A DNA stretch of 5,806 nt from Desulfobacterales bacterium (GTDB taxonomy: Bacteria > Desulfobacterota > Desulfobacteria > Desulfobacterales > JAUCGF01): NCBI GenBank assembly GCA_029940345.1, contig JAOZRC010000374.1, positions 1 to 5,806 on the forward strand. Direction: 5' to 3'. The notes under the pieces are model-generated. The model searched no databases. It was not told the origin of the DNA and saw only the letters and a list, made by a program, of their open reading frames with translations. This document shows positions 1 through 5,396 of the stretch, one piece after another. Every line of letters begins with the position of its first letter. Positions within the stretch are counted from its first letter, which is position 1. The translations under genes were made by a program, and so were the position numbers.

Positions 1-1089
1 CCCGTATTGAATCTTGGAACAGATTTTAAACTTCCGAAGGAACAATGGAAAGAACTTGCGAATCGGATAGAGAATATAATTATTTCCGGTCAGACCGGCC
101 TTTTCTCTGTTTCCAAAGAAGTAGAGCAACTCGCCCAATATTTTGCACGAAAAATTATTCGCAGGCACGGACAAAGAGGTTCGAAACCTGTAGAGGATCA
201 GAACTGACCTGATTTCCAAACGGTAGATATTAACAGCCTGGAAAGTGAGCAGATACGTTCGGTAGGCGGAGAAAACGTCATCCTCGAAACAATCAAAGAA
301 CTCGAATCGGATCGCCTTTTTGAAGAATCAGGTTTCAGCCGAGCTGATATTGAGGCAACCATCGGTGTGATCGCTGCGAGGCTTCTGGCTCCTAGATCTG
401 AGCGTGCCACACACCTGTGGCTTCAAAATGAAACATCCCTCGATGATTTGCTGGAGACCAGCTTTGAGCCACTTTCTCAAGATAGGGTATATAAAGTCTC
501 CGATATGCTGCTCAGAAATAAGGATAAAATCGAGCCCTGCCTGCAAAACCAGGAAAGACATCTGTTCAATCGCGTTGCTCGCCGTTATGAGATCAGCGTA
601 GAGAAAGATGAGAAAACGAACAAAGCGACTGATATTAAATGGATAATGAAACAAGTAGATGAAACAAGCGGATACTACGTGCTTCGATCCAACCTCGAAG
701 GTGCCAATGAGAAAGGGGTATTCGATATATTCAACATGCTTCTCGATTTGGAGAATGCCTTTCGTTCGATGAAATCCGAACTTGGACTCAGGCCGGTGTT
801 TCACCAAACTGAATTCCGATGCGATGGCCATCTGTTTATAACTGTCCTTGCTTATCATGTGCTTCATTCGATCCGCCGGAAACTTAAAAGACACGGGATA
901 ACTTATAGCTGGTCAACTATCCGCGACAGACTCTCTTCTCACTATCGAGTGACGACTTCAATGAAACGCACTGACGGTAAGATGCGATATATCCGAAAGA
1001 CTGCCAAACCCGAGGATTGCCACATTAAAATTTATGATGCGCTGGGTCTCCCTCATCGACCTGGCAAAATAAGTAAGACGATCCTGTAG
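1..1089 (+). pseudogene. Decayed IS1634/IS4-type transposase (5' end outside window)
   Basis: One reading frame runs from base 1 to the TAG at 1087-1089, broken only by a TGA at 205-207. On both sides of it the translation looks like the same transposase: 'LNLGTDF' near the start, then 'VDINSLE', 'RSVGGE', 'RLLAPRSERATHLWLQ', and a C-terminal part with 'YYVLRSNL', 'LENAFRSMKSELGLRP', 'HLFITVLAYHVLHSIR' and 'LGLPHRP'. This order is typical of COG5421/IS1634-like DDE transposases, which cut and paste their own IS. The C-terminal catalytic Glu should be the one at 751-753. The frame jumps from the N-terminal domain ('ERHLF', to about 567) straight to 'RRYEISVEKD' (from about 580), so the segment that normally carries the first two catalytic Asp residues is absent; from family size I infer roughly 200 residues lost. 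With a stop and no core it cannot be active. The downstream part could start at GTG 367 but is probably not functional. Confidence 0.88.
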
Positions 1090-1214
1090 AAATTAAACTG
1101 CCTCGCCTGTGAACACACCCAAAAATTTCCGTAGTGCCCAAATCTATCTTCTCAATGCTATAACCTGCTGATTTTTAGAAAAATATTAATTTATGGCATG
1201 AACTTGGGTTATGT
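1..1214 (+). mobile_element. Remnant of an IS1634-like insertion sequence, right end uncertain
   Basis: The transposase relic is followed by about 125 bp of non-coding DNA containing 'GTAGTGCCC' (1132-1140) and ending with 'AACTTGGGTTATG' (about 1202-1214). I take that as a possible terminal repeat because the reverse complement, CATAACCCAAGTT, resembles IS tips of this kind. The left end lies outside the window, so the inverted repeat and target duplication cannot be confirmed. The boundary is a guess. Confidence 0.3.
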
Positions 1215-1339
1215 AAAAAATTCTCACTCAAATAGCTCCGCAACAGATAATAAATGATACCAATACAAAAAAACAATGGTTATCAATATGAGACAGAAAA
1301 TCATCGCTGGCCTCTGTCACGATTTCTTAAATATCAGTA

Positions 1340-1459
1340 TTATTCCCCGATTAATACAAATGGCGCCCAATAATAGGGGTGAGTCTTAAAAGGTCCCGAA
1401 CTGATTTTTCCCTTATTGACAATTTTCATGCCACGTTCTGAGGAGGTTTTGACTTTATA
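1340..1459 (-). pseudogene. Possible C-terminal remnant of a CHAT-domain protein
   Basis: On the minus strand the frame ending at the TAA at 1340-1342 reads '...THPYYWAPFVLIGE' before the stop. An HP-Y/F-YWA-P/A-F-x-LIG tail is characteristic of the C-terminus of CHAT (caspase-like peptidase) domain proteins, often attached to TPR repeats. Only about 13 residues resemble the family; the residues before them ('SSERGMKIVNKGKISSGPFK') do not match anything I recognise. The frame closes at 1520-1522 without a usable start or ribosome binding site. It is best read as a fragment left by recombination, or a chance match. The CHAT assignment rests on memory of the motif. Confidence 0.35.
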
Positions 1460-1476
1460 CTCGGCAAGGTTATAAT
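1449..1476 (+). promoter_or_regulatory. Sigma70-like promoter sequence
   Basis: TTGACT (1449-1454) and TATAAT (1471-1476) are separated by 16 bp: five of six and six of six consensus bases with near-ideal spacing. Transcription would start near 1483, inside the hairpin at 1476-1573. No reading frame with a ribosome binding site follows closely, so the product would be a non-coding transcript or a long leader for the radical SAM gene 470 bp away. In AT-rich DNA such a match can arise by chance. Confidence 0.4.
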
Positions 1477-1573
1477 TTGTGATTTTCAATTTATGGTGTC
1501 GGGTGTCAGGATGTTTGCGCTAAAGGCTGAACCCTGAAGTCTACACCATAGGTTTGAATAAGATAATCACAAA
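1476..1573. repeat. Long imperfect hairpin (possible structured RNA or foldback repeat)
   Basis: Five nested pairs of arms share one centre: TTTGTGATT 1476-1484 with AATCACAAA 1565-1573; TTCAA 1485-1489 with TTGAA 1554-1558; TATGGTGT 1492-1499 with ACACCATA 1543-1550; TCAGG 1506-1510 with CCTGA 1533-1537; GTT 1513-1515 with AAC 1530-1532. This gives about 30 base pairs with small internal loops and a 14-nt apical loop. No protein is encoded. It could be an RNA made from the promoter-like sequence just upstream, or a degenerate foldback element. I do not recognise it as a known RNA family. Confidence 0.5.
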
Positions 1574-1643
1574 ATAAAAATCCAAAATTATGGCCTTTTC
1601 AAGTATACCATCTTTAATTTCAGGGCAATAATATGAAAACTTG

Positions 1644-1766
1644 GGCATCCTTCAAATGAGTCAAAAAATAGTTTACGCTTTTTGACGTAGAACGATTTTG
1701 CAAATCGTTCTACAGCCTTTACCTGTAAGAACGAAAAAAAGTGTCACACGGCAAATGAAGGATTCC
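1644..1766. repeat. Foldback element A (MITE-like), GGCATCCTTCA ends
   Basis: This 123-bp segment is bounded by GGCATCCTTCA (1644-1654) and TGAAGGATTCC (1756-1766), inverted repeats matching at 10 of 11 positions. Inside the ends lie similar subterminal sequences, GTTTACGCTTTT (1671-1682) and, inverted, a run of A followed by GTGTCACAC (about 1733-1749). A perfect 12-bp palindrome occupies the middle. The same end sequence and subterminal motif bound element B at 4411-4518, which argues for a dispersed non-autonomous element. No target-site duplication is obvious. Confidence 0.5.
1687..1713. repeat. Perfect 12-bp palindrome (REP-like hairpin)
   Basis: GTAGAACGATTT (1687-1698) and AAATCGTTCTAC (1702-1713) are perfect inverted repeats around a 3-nt centre. 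Short, strong, non-coding hairpins of this form are typical of REP-like palindromes, which are thought to be spread by TnpA-REP (RAYT) transposases; no such transposase is in the window. There is no T-run after it, so it is not a normal terminator. Confidence 0.65.
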
Positions 1767-1859
1767 AAAAATTGGCATGAATTTTGATTATCCATCAAAT
1801 CAGCATTTAGCGCCATTATGTAAAACAAATGTAATACCGCTGAATTGTCTTGCCTCCCT

Positions 1860-1967
1860 TTAGGCTTATCCATTAATTAAATACGTATACGGACAAGGAA
1901 TCGGGAAAATTTCCCGAATATGTCCCAACGTTTAATTAAAGGAGCTATAAAAAATGGATAAGCCTAA
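1860..1967 (+). promoter_or_regulatory. Nested inverted repeat enclosing the radical SAM gene start
   Basis: Arms pair in order around a centre near 1909: the 14-mer 1860-1873 with 1954-1967 (the latter being ATG plus the next codons of the gene); TAATTAAA 1874-1881 with 1931-1938; GGACA 1891-1895 with TGTCC 1921-1925; TCGGGAAA 1901-1908 with TTTCCCGA 1910-1917. That is 35 paired bases. The right arm has 15 extra bases (1939-1953) holding the Shine-Dalgarno, which would form a bulge. In RNA starting upstream of 1860 the AUG would be in duplex. It may be a translational control hairpin, an operator with its central 17-bp dyad, or an inverted duplication of the gene's 5' edge. Confidence 0.6.
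1938..1944 (+). promoter_or_regulatory. Shine-Dalgarno of the radical SAM gene
   Basis: AAAGGAG lies 9 nt before the ATG at 1954 and fixes that start. It falls almost entirely in the only sizeable unpaired insertion of the surrounding inverted repeat. Confidence 0.8.
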
Positions 1968-3705
1968 GCCCGTTCATCCCCTAAGAACACGCGCCAAAAT
2001 TTTGTTATCAAGTGTATTCGGCCCTTACGCTCAGGATGATGAGTATGGCAGCCGAAGTATCAATCCGATGGAACTGTATCACAATCAAGTGACAAGAGTA
2101 CAGGGCGCTTTTTCCCTTCGTATGTTTCACCGGTCATTCGGTTTGATGATGATGCAAGCCAACTTAAACGCGCCCTGCTATCTCCTTGATTTCCCCACCC
2201 TTGATCGCTTTGTTGAAGAGCTGCAACAAAAAAAATATGATATTGTCGGTATTGGCGCGATTGTTGCCAATGTGGGTAAAGTCAAAAAAATGTGTGAGCT
2301 TGTTCGGCAATATCTTCCTCATGCAACCATTGTCATTGGCGGACATATCGCCAACAAAGGCGGGCTTGAGGAAACGGTTGATGCGGATTATATTGTCAAA
2401 GGTGACGGGATAAAATGGTTCAGAGAGTTTATCGGCGATGATACAGATGCGCCCATCACCCACCCTTTGACCTATTCGGCGCATAATACGCGTATATTAG
2501 GGCATTCCTTGAGGGAGAAGCCCGGCGACACCGCAGCTATTTTAATTCCTTCCGTAGGCTGCCCGGTAGGGTGTAATTTTTGTTCGACATCCGCCTTGTT
2601 CGGCGGTAAAGGCAATTTTATCAATTTTTACGAAACCGGTGAAGAACTCTACACTGTCATGCTGGACATTGAAAAAAAATTGAAGGTACACTCGTTTTTC
2701 ATTATGGACGAAAATTTTTTATTGCACCGTAAAAGAGCGTTGCGGTTGCTCGAATTGATGCAAGCCGGTAATAAGAGCTGGTCGTTGTTTGTATTCAGTT
2801 CCGCGCGGGTGATTCGATCTTACACGATGGAACAGATTGTCGGCCTGGGCATATCCTGGGTTTGGATGGGGCTTGAAGGTGAAGCGAGCCAGTATCGCAA
2901 ATTAAATGATGTTGACACGCATGCGTTGGTGCGGTCATTACAAGATAACGGTATTCGTGTTCTCGGCTCGTCGATTATCGGCATGGAAAACCATACCGCT
3001 GCAAATATTGACCAAATAATTGATTACGCTATTAGCCATGACACCGATTTTCATCAGTTTATGCTTTACACGCCCAATCCGGGAACGCCGCTGTATGAGA
3101 AGCATAAAAAGGACGGCAGCCTCTATGATGAATCCGAATTTCCCGTAGCCGACGCACATGGGCAGTATCGTTTTAACTATCGGCATAAGCATATTTCCGG
3201 CGGTCAGGAGGAGCAATTCCTTCTGGATGCGTTTCAGCGTGATTTTGATCTGAATGGTCCCAGCCTGGCGCGATTGATTCAAACCATGCTAAAAGGCTGG
3301 CAAAAATATAAAAATTATGCGGATGAACGCATTCGAAAGTGCTATCGGTGGGATACTGAGCCGCTCAGAACAACTTATGCAGGCGCCGTTTGGGCAATGG
3401 CGAAAAGATTTCGTCGGAATAAACCCCTGGCCAGGAAGATGAAAACATTGCTTCACAATATCTATCGCGAGTTCGGCTTAAAGACCCGTTTGATTACCCC
3501 GGTGATCGGTCTTTACCTTTATTTCAGTCTGAAACTGGAAGAAAAAAGATTGGCGAACGACTATTGCTATGAACCGGCATGGTTTTATGAAAAGAATCAA
3601 TCTGCTTTAGATTGGGAAAAGGCCCAATCTGCGCGAACAATTCCCCAGATAACCGAACTGACGGGGAATATAGTACGGCAAGCGCCCGCAATGAATCGTT
3701 ATTAA
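1954..3705 (+). CDS. Cobalamin-binding-type radical SAM protein, reaction unknown
   Basis: The gene encodes 583 residues and looks intact. Residues about 15-160 look like a B12-binding Rossmann-type domain: 'KILLSS' (15-20), 'YDIVGIGAIVAN' (95-106), 'ATIVIGGH' (124-131) and 'DYIVKGDG' (145-152). The classical DxHxxG cobalamin motif is not evident, which is usual in radical SAM members of this class. The radical SAM domain follows, with CxxxCxxC at Cys203, Cys207 and Cys210 for a [4Fe-4S] cluster that cleaves S-adenosylmethionine. Further landmarks are 'FIMDENF' (249-255), 'WMGLEGE' (304-310) and 'TPNPGTPLY' (373-381). The C-terminal part (about 400-583), rich in Trp, Tyr and basic residues, matches no domain I can name; no clear signal peptide or membrane helix is seen. 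Such enzymes often methylate unreactive carbons or rearrange lipids and cofactors, but no substrate can be given. It stands alone between relics and a convergent gene, so context does not help. The opening 'SSVFGPYAQDDEYGSRSINP' recalls a widespread uncharacterised family, from memory only. Confidence 0.93.
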   Translation: MDKPKPVHPLRTRAKILLSSVFGPYAQDDEYGSRSINPMELYHNQVTRVQGAFSLRMFHRSFGLMMMQANLNAPCYLLDFPTLDRFVEELQQKKYDIVGIGAIVANVGKVKKMCELVRQYLPHATIVIGGHIANKGGLEETVDADYIVKGDGIKWFREFIGDDTDAPITHPLTYSAHNTRILGHSLREKPGDTAAILIPSVGCPVGCNFCSTSALFGGKGNFINFYETGEELYTVMLDIEKKLKVHSFFIMDENFLLHRKRALRLLELMQAGNKSWSLFVFSSARVIRSYTMEQIVGLGISWVWMGLEGEASQYRKLNDVDTHALVRSLQDNGIRVLGSSIIGMENHTAANIDQIIDYAISHDTDFHQFMLYTPNPGTPLYEKHKKDGSLYDESEFPVADAHGQYRFNYRHKHISGGQEEQFLLDAFQRDFDLNGPSLARLIQTMLKGWQKYKNYADERIRKCYRWDTEPLRTTYAGAVWAMAKRFRRNKPLARKMKTLLHNIYREFGLKTRLITPVIGLYLYFSLKLEEKRLANDYCYEPAWFYEKNQSALDWEKAQSARTIPQITELTGNIVRQAPAMNRY

Positions 3706-3709
3706 GTTT

Positions 3710-3854
3710 AAAGTTACAAGTTATTTCATAACGCGTCAGCCATAAGTTCTTGTAAGTTGCTGAAATCATTAGCACTTAGAATATTTCTATAATTTCCTCA
3801 GTTTTAATGCCATATCAGATTTGGGCAACATGTTATAAAATAACTTGTAACTTT
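3710..3854. repeat. 23-bp inverted repeats between convergent genes
   Basis: 3710-3732 and 3832-3854 are inverted copies matching at 22 of 23 positions, with 17 perfect bases (3710-3726 with 3838-3854). They bracket 99 bp of unremarkable AT-rich DNA between the stops of the radical SAM gene and the convergent 118-residue gene. Each copy lies a few bases after a stop codon and carries AAGTTACAAGTT in the sense of its own gene. A related sequence follows lon. They could be ends of a small foldback element or paired 3'-end processing or termination signals; there is no convincing T-run. Confidence 0.6.
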
Positions 3855-3862
3855 CGAAAAAA

Positions 3863-4219
3863 TTAACTACCCGGGACGATAATACGCGACTCTTCTTCTT
3901 CTTTCTTTTGTTCAGCGTTTATTTTTTCCAACTCTTTAACCATTTCGGCCATCGCCTTTTGCATCGCTTTCGGAAAAACATCCCACGCCTCAATCAGATT
4001 GTTCGCTTGTAATTTGGCCTGAAGCGGAAGCGGTCCTTGGGGACTCATCAACTGGGTGCTTCCGATAAAAATAGGGCTGCGGCTGGTGTCTTCCTTCCCA
4101 TTCGCGAACACCGGAACAAGGCGTCGTACGGAAGCCACCTGGATATCTGTAAAAGCTTCTTCACGATAGAGTGAGGTTTGATCAACAGTAAAATCAATGG
4201 TTTCATCTTTGCCTGGCAT
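3863..4219 (-). CDS. Conserved-looking 118-residue protein of unknown function
   Basis: The start ATG (4217-4219) is supported by AAAGGA 5 nt upstream. The product is small and soluble, without a signal peptide or membrane segment. The N-terminal half has 'IDFTVDQTSLYREEAFTDI' (8-26) and 'SVRRLVPV' (30-37); the middle has 'IFIGSTQLMSPQGPLPLQAKL' split over 50-70, suggestive of beta strands; residues about 73-110 form a charged, probably helical or coiled tail ('AMAEMVKELEKINAEQKKEEEE'-like composition) ending in 'SRIIVPGS'. I have a faint memory of similar proteins annotated only as 'cytoplasmic protein', but cannot name a domain. It follows lon and the GDPD gene on the same strand but is separated from them by 285 bp with a strong hairpin, so it is probably transcribed separately. 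It converges on the radical SAM gene. The function is not known to me. Confidence 0.82.
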   Translation of the reverse strand: MPGKDETIDFTVDQTSLYREEAFTDIQVASVRRLVPVFANGKEDTSRSPIFIGSTQLMSPQGPLPLQAKLQANNLIEAWDVFPKAMQKAMAEMVKELEKINAEQKKEEEESRIIVPGS

Positions 4220-4224
4220 AATTA

Positions 4225-4230
4225 TCCTTT
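4225..4230 (-). promoter_or_regulatory. Shine-Dalgarno of the 118-residue gene
   Basis: AAAGGA on the minus strand lies 5 nt before the ATG at 4217-4219. It decides this start; no competing in-frame start with a better site is seen upstream. Confidence 0.7.
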
Positions 4231-4279
4231 CTCTAAAATTCGTGTTGGTGTAATACTATTCTAAGTTTGGTTTATACAG

Positions 4280-4316
4280 AAAAGGGAATGTAAACGGTGT
4301 GTTTGCATTCCCTTTT
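4280..4316 (-). terminator. Strong hairpin, probable terminator after the GDPD gene
   Basis: 4280-4295 and 4301-4316 pair over 16 bp around a 5-nt loop, with one mismatched pair (T4291 opposite G4305: a G-U wobble in plus-strand RNA, an A-C mismatch in minus-strand RNA). The stem is flanked by A and T runs on both sides, as in bidirectional intrinsic terminators, although the U-tract after it is short on either strand. It lies about 190 bp downstream of the GDPD stop and 61 bp before the 118-residue gene, so it would insulate the two. A role as an attenuator or operator for the small gene is the alternative. Confidence 0.6.
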
Positions 4317-4410
4317 ATTCATTCTAAAAGATAAACTGAAATCGAAAAACGATAAGCAGCTTCAATGACGGTTACTTAGCCAATTTATAGCGTTAAAGCA
4401 ACAACTATTC

Positions 4411-4518
4411 GGCATCCTTCAAAATCTTACAAAAGTAGTCCATCTTGTTCCAACGCCAGAGCGTTGGAACAAGAAAAATTGCCAAGGGAAAAGTGTAAAC
4501 AGTTTTATAAAGGATGCC
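4411..4518. repeat. Foldback element B (MITE-like), GGCATCCTT ends
   Basis: This 108-bp segment is bounded by perfect 9-bp inverted repeats GGCATCCTT (4411-4419) and AAGGATGCC (4510-4518). Near the right end is AAAAGTGTAAAC (4489-4500), the inverse of a subterminal motif in element A (11 of 12 positions). A 13-bp perfect palindrome sits inside. Its right end overlaps the last codons and the stop of the GDPD gene, so part of that gene's 3' end derives from, or coincides with, the element. Confidence 0.5.
4444..4473. repeat. Perfect 13-bp palindrome, GTTCCAACG family, copy 1
   Basis: CTTGTTCCAACGC (4444-4456) and GCGTTGGAACAAG (4461-4473) pair perfectly around the loop CAGA. The same arms recur at 5356-5381. 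The arrangement resembles REP-type palindromes of the GTTCC(A/C)ACGC kind that are dispersed in the intergenic DNA of some proteobacteria. Confidence 0.7.
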
Positions 4519-5314
4519 ACAATTTCCTTCGTAAATATCCGGGAACATTTGTTGTTACAGACATGGCACCCATCTTGATAAATTTTTTGGCTGTTTTAGC
4601 CTTGTCTATCGTCCAGACGTGATATTCATACCCGTTATCAAGAATCCGTTTGATAAAAGTTTCATCTGCCGCTTTATGCGCCTTAGAACTAAAGCCATCC
4701 GCATGCGTGCGTTGCAAAATGTTGAGTACATCCTCTGCCGATGGTTTAAATGCGCCGGTTTGCCGATCTTTTTTAAAATTGGATAATAGAAACGCCTTGA
4801 TGTCAGATGTATGACGCTTCATTTGATAAATGACGTCAGCATCAAATGAAATAATGACGGCTTGGTCTTGGGTGAGTCCGGATGCATCCAATTCTTCAAA
4901 TAATTTCGGTAAAATCAAGGGGCCGCATTTAATCTCAATGTAGATTTTTTTGCCTTGTGGAATCGTTTGAAAAACTTCGGCAATCATCGGGATTCTGACA
5001 TCCTTCCATCGTTTTCCAAACGGGGAACCCACATCAAGCAGTTTGAGTTCATCCAAGTCCGAGTCTTGCACAACTTTATTGGTATGAACGCCTTGACGTA
5101 TTGTTTCATTATGAATGCAAACGATTTCGCCATCCCGTGTGAGATGAAAATCGCCTTCAATCGCATCAGCACCTTGTTGCCAAGCCAATTCAAACGCTGG
5201 CAGGGTGTTTTCAGGCGCATCGCGTGAGGCCCCTCGGTGAGCAACCAAAAGTGGCTGGCTCGGTTTATGTTGAACCATACGTTTTGTTGCTGACGCAAGT
5301 GTCATCAGATTCAT
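4505..5314 (-). CDS. Glycerophosphodiester phosphodiesterase (GDPD family, UgpQ-like)
   Basis: This 269-residue protein belongs to the GDPD TIM-barrel family, which hydrolyses glycerophosphodiesters from phospholipid turnover to sn-glycerol 3-phosphate and an alcohol, with a divalent metal. Visible signatures are 'AHRGAS' with His26 and Arg27, 'APENT' (33-37), 'GADAIEGDFHLTRDG' with Glu53 and Asp55, 'IHNET' with His68 as the second catalytic His, 'IYIEIK' with Glu127 and Lys129, 'DGFSSK', and the late 'VWTID' (Trp and Asp). All expected active-site residues seem present. Length is near that of cytoplasmic UgpQ (about 250). No signal peptide is clear, so a cytoplasmic site is likely. The start is uncertain: ATG at 5312-5314 has only a weak GCGAG-like site, and Met4 or Met13 are alternatives that keep the whole domain. 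It lies 105 bp after lon on the same strand. The last codons (Trp-His-Pro-Leu) fall in the terminal repeat of element B, so the C-terminus may have been altered by an insertion. Confidence 0.93.
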   Translation of the reverse strand: MNLMTLASATKRMVQHKPSQPLLVAHRGASRDAPENTLPAFELAWQQGADAIEGDFHLTRDGEIVCIHNETIRQGVHTNKVVQDSDLDELKLLDVGSPFGKRWKDVRIPMIAEVFQTIPQGKKIYIEIKCGPLILPKLFEELDASGLTQDQAVIISFDADVIYQMKRHTSDIKAFLLSNFKKDRQTGAFKPSAEDVLNILQRTHADGFSSKAHKAADETFIKRILDNGYEYHVWTIDKAKTAKKFIKMGAMSVTTNVPGYLRRKLWHPL

Positions 5315-5355
5315 GCTCGCTTTTTTACTTAAGAGCGCAAAGTGTAAAGTTTCCC

Positions 5356-5381
5356 TGTTCCAACGGCAAAGCGTTGGAACA
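5356..5381. repeat. GTTCCAACG palindrome, copy 2, after lon
   Basis: TGTTCCAACG (5356-5365) and CGTTGGAACA (5372-5381) pair perfectly around GCAAAG. The right arm continues as in copy 1 (GCGTTGGAACAAG, 5371-5383). It lies between lon and the GDPD gene, where it could also end or process lon mRNA, but no T-run follows on the minus strand. Confidence 0.65.
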
Positions 5382-5396
5382 AGACGAATAACTTAA

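Larger units (their letters stand above)
1090..1953. other. Gene-poor intergenic region rich in foldbacks and relics
   Basis: These 864 bp lie between the transposase relic and the radical SAM gene. No intact gene is convincing. Contents in order are the probable IS tail (to about 1214), AT-rich DNA with no recognised feature (1215-1339), a minus-strand peptide relic (1340-1459), a sigma70-like hexamer pair (1449-1476), a long imperfect hairpin (1476-1573), plain AT-rich DNA (1574-1643), foldback element A (1644-1766), more AT-rich DNA (1767-1859), and a nested inverted repeat running into the next start codon (1860-1967). Confidence 0.7.

Noticed and set aside
205..207. TGA in the transposase read as selenocysteine or Trp
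   Set aside because: The gene has also lost its catalytic core. No selenocysteine insertion hairpin was recognised, and the other genes here end in TAA or TAG, which gives no evidence for a changed code.
328..894. Minus-strand open frame of 188 residues under the transposase relic
   Set aside because: It is the antisense shadow of a clearly homologous transposase frame.
1254..1373. Plus-strand frame of 39 residues between the IS relic and the CHAT-like fragment
   Set aside because: It lacks a Shine-Dalgarno, has no recognisable motif and overlaps the minus-strand relic. Too weak to list as a gene.
1194..1793. Similar strings GGCATGAACTTGGGTTAT (about 1195-1212) and GGCATGAATTTTGATTAT (about 1774-1791) as ends of a larger element
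   Set aside because: They agree at about 15 of 18 positions in direct orientation, but there is no matching structure between them and no target duplication, so this may be chance.
1673..1873. Minus-strand frame of 66 residues starting Met-Asp-Lys-Pro-Lys, like the radical SAM protein
   Set aside because: The shared start comes from the 14-bp inverted repeat. There is no ribosome site, the frame runs through a palindromic repeat element, and the rest has no protein-like pattern.
4955..5298. Alternative frames inside the GDPD gene on both strands
   Set aside because: They overlap an intact GDPD frame with all active-site motifs, and no independent start signal is present.
5330..5352. Promoter for the GDPD gene with TTTACA as a -35 box
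   Set aside because: No acceptable -10 box lies 16-18 bp downstream on the minus strand. The gene may be co-transcribed with lon.
4411..5383. Repeated hairpins as a CRISPR array
   Set aside because: There are only two palindrome copies 0.9 kb apart, with no regular spacers and no cas genes.
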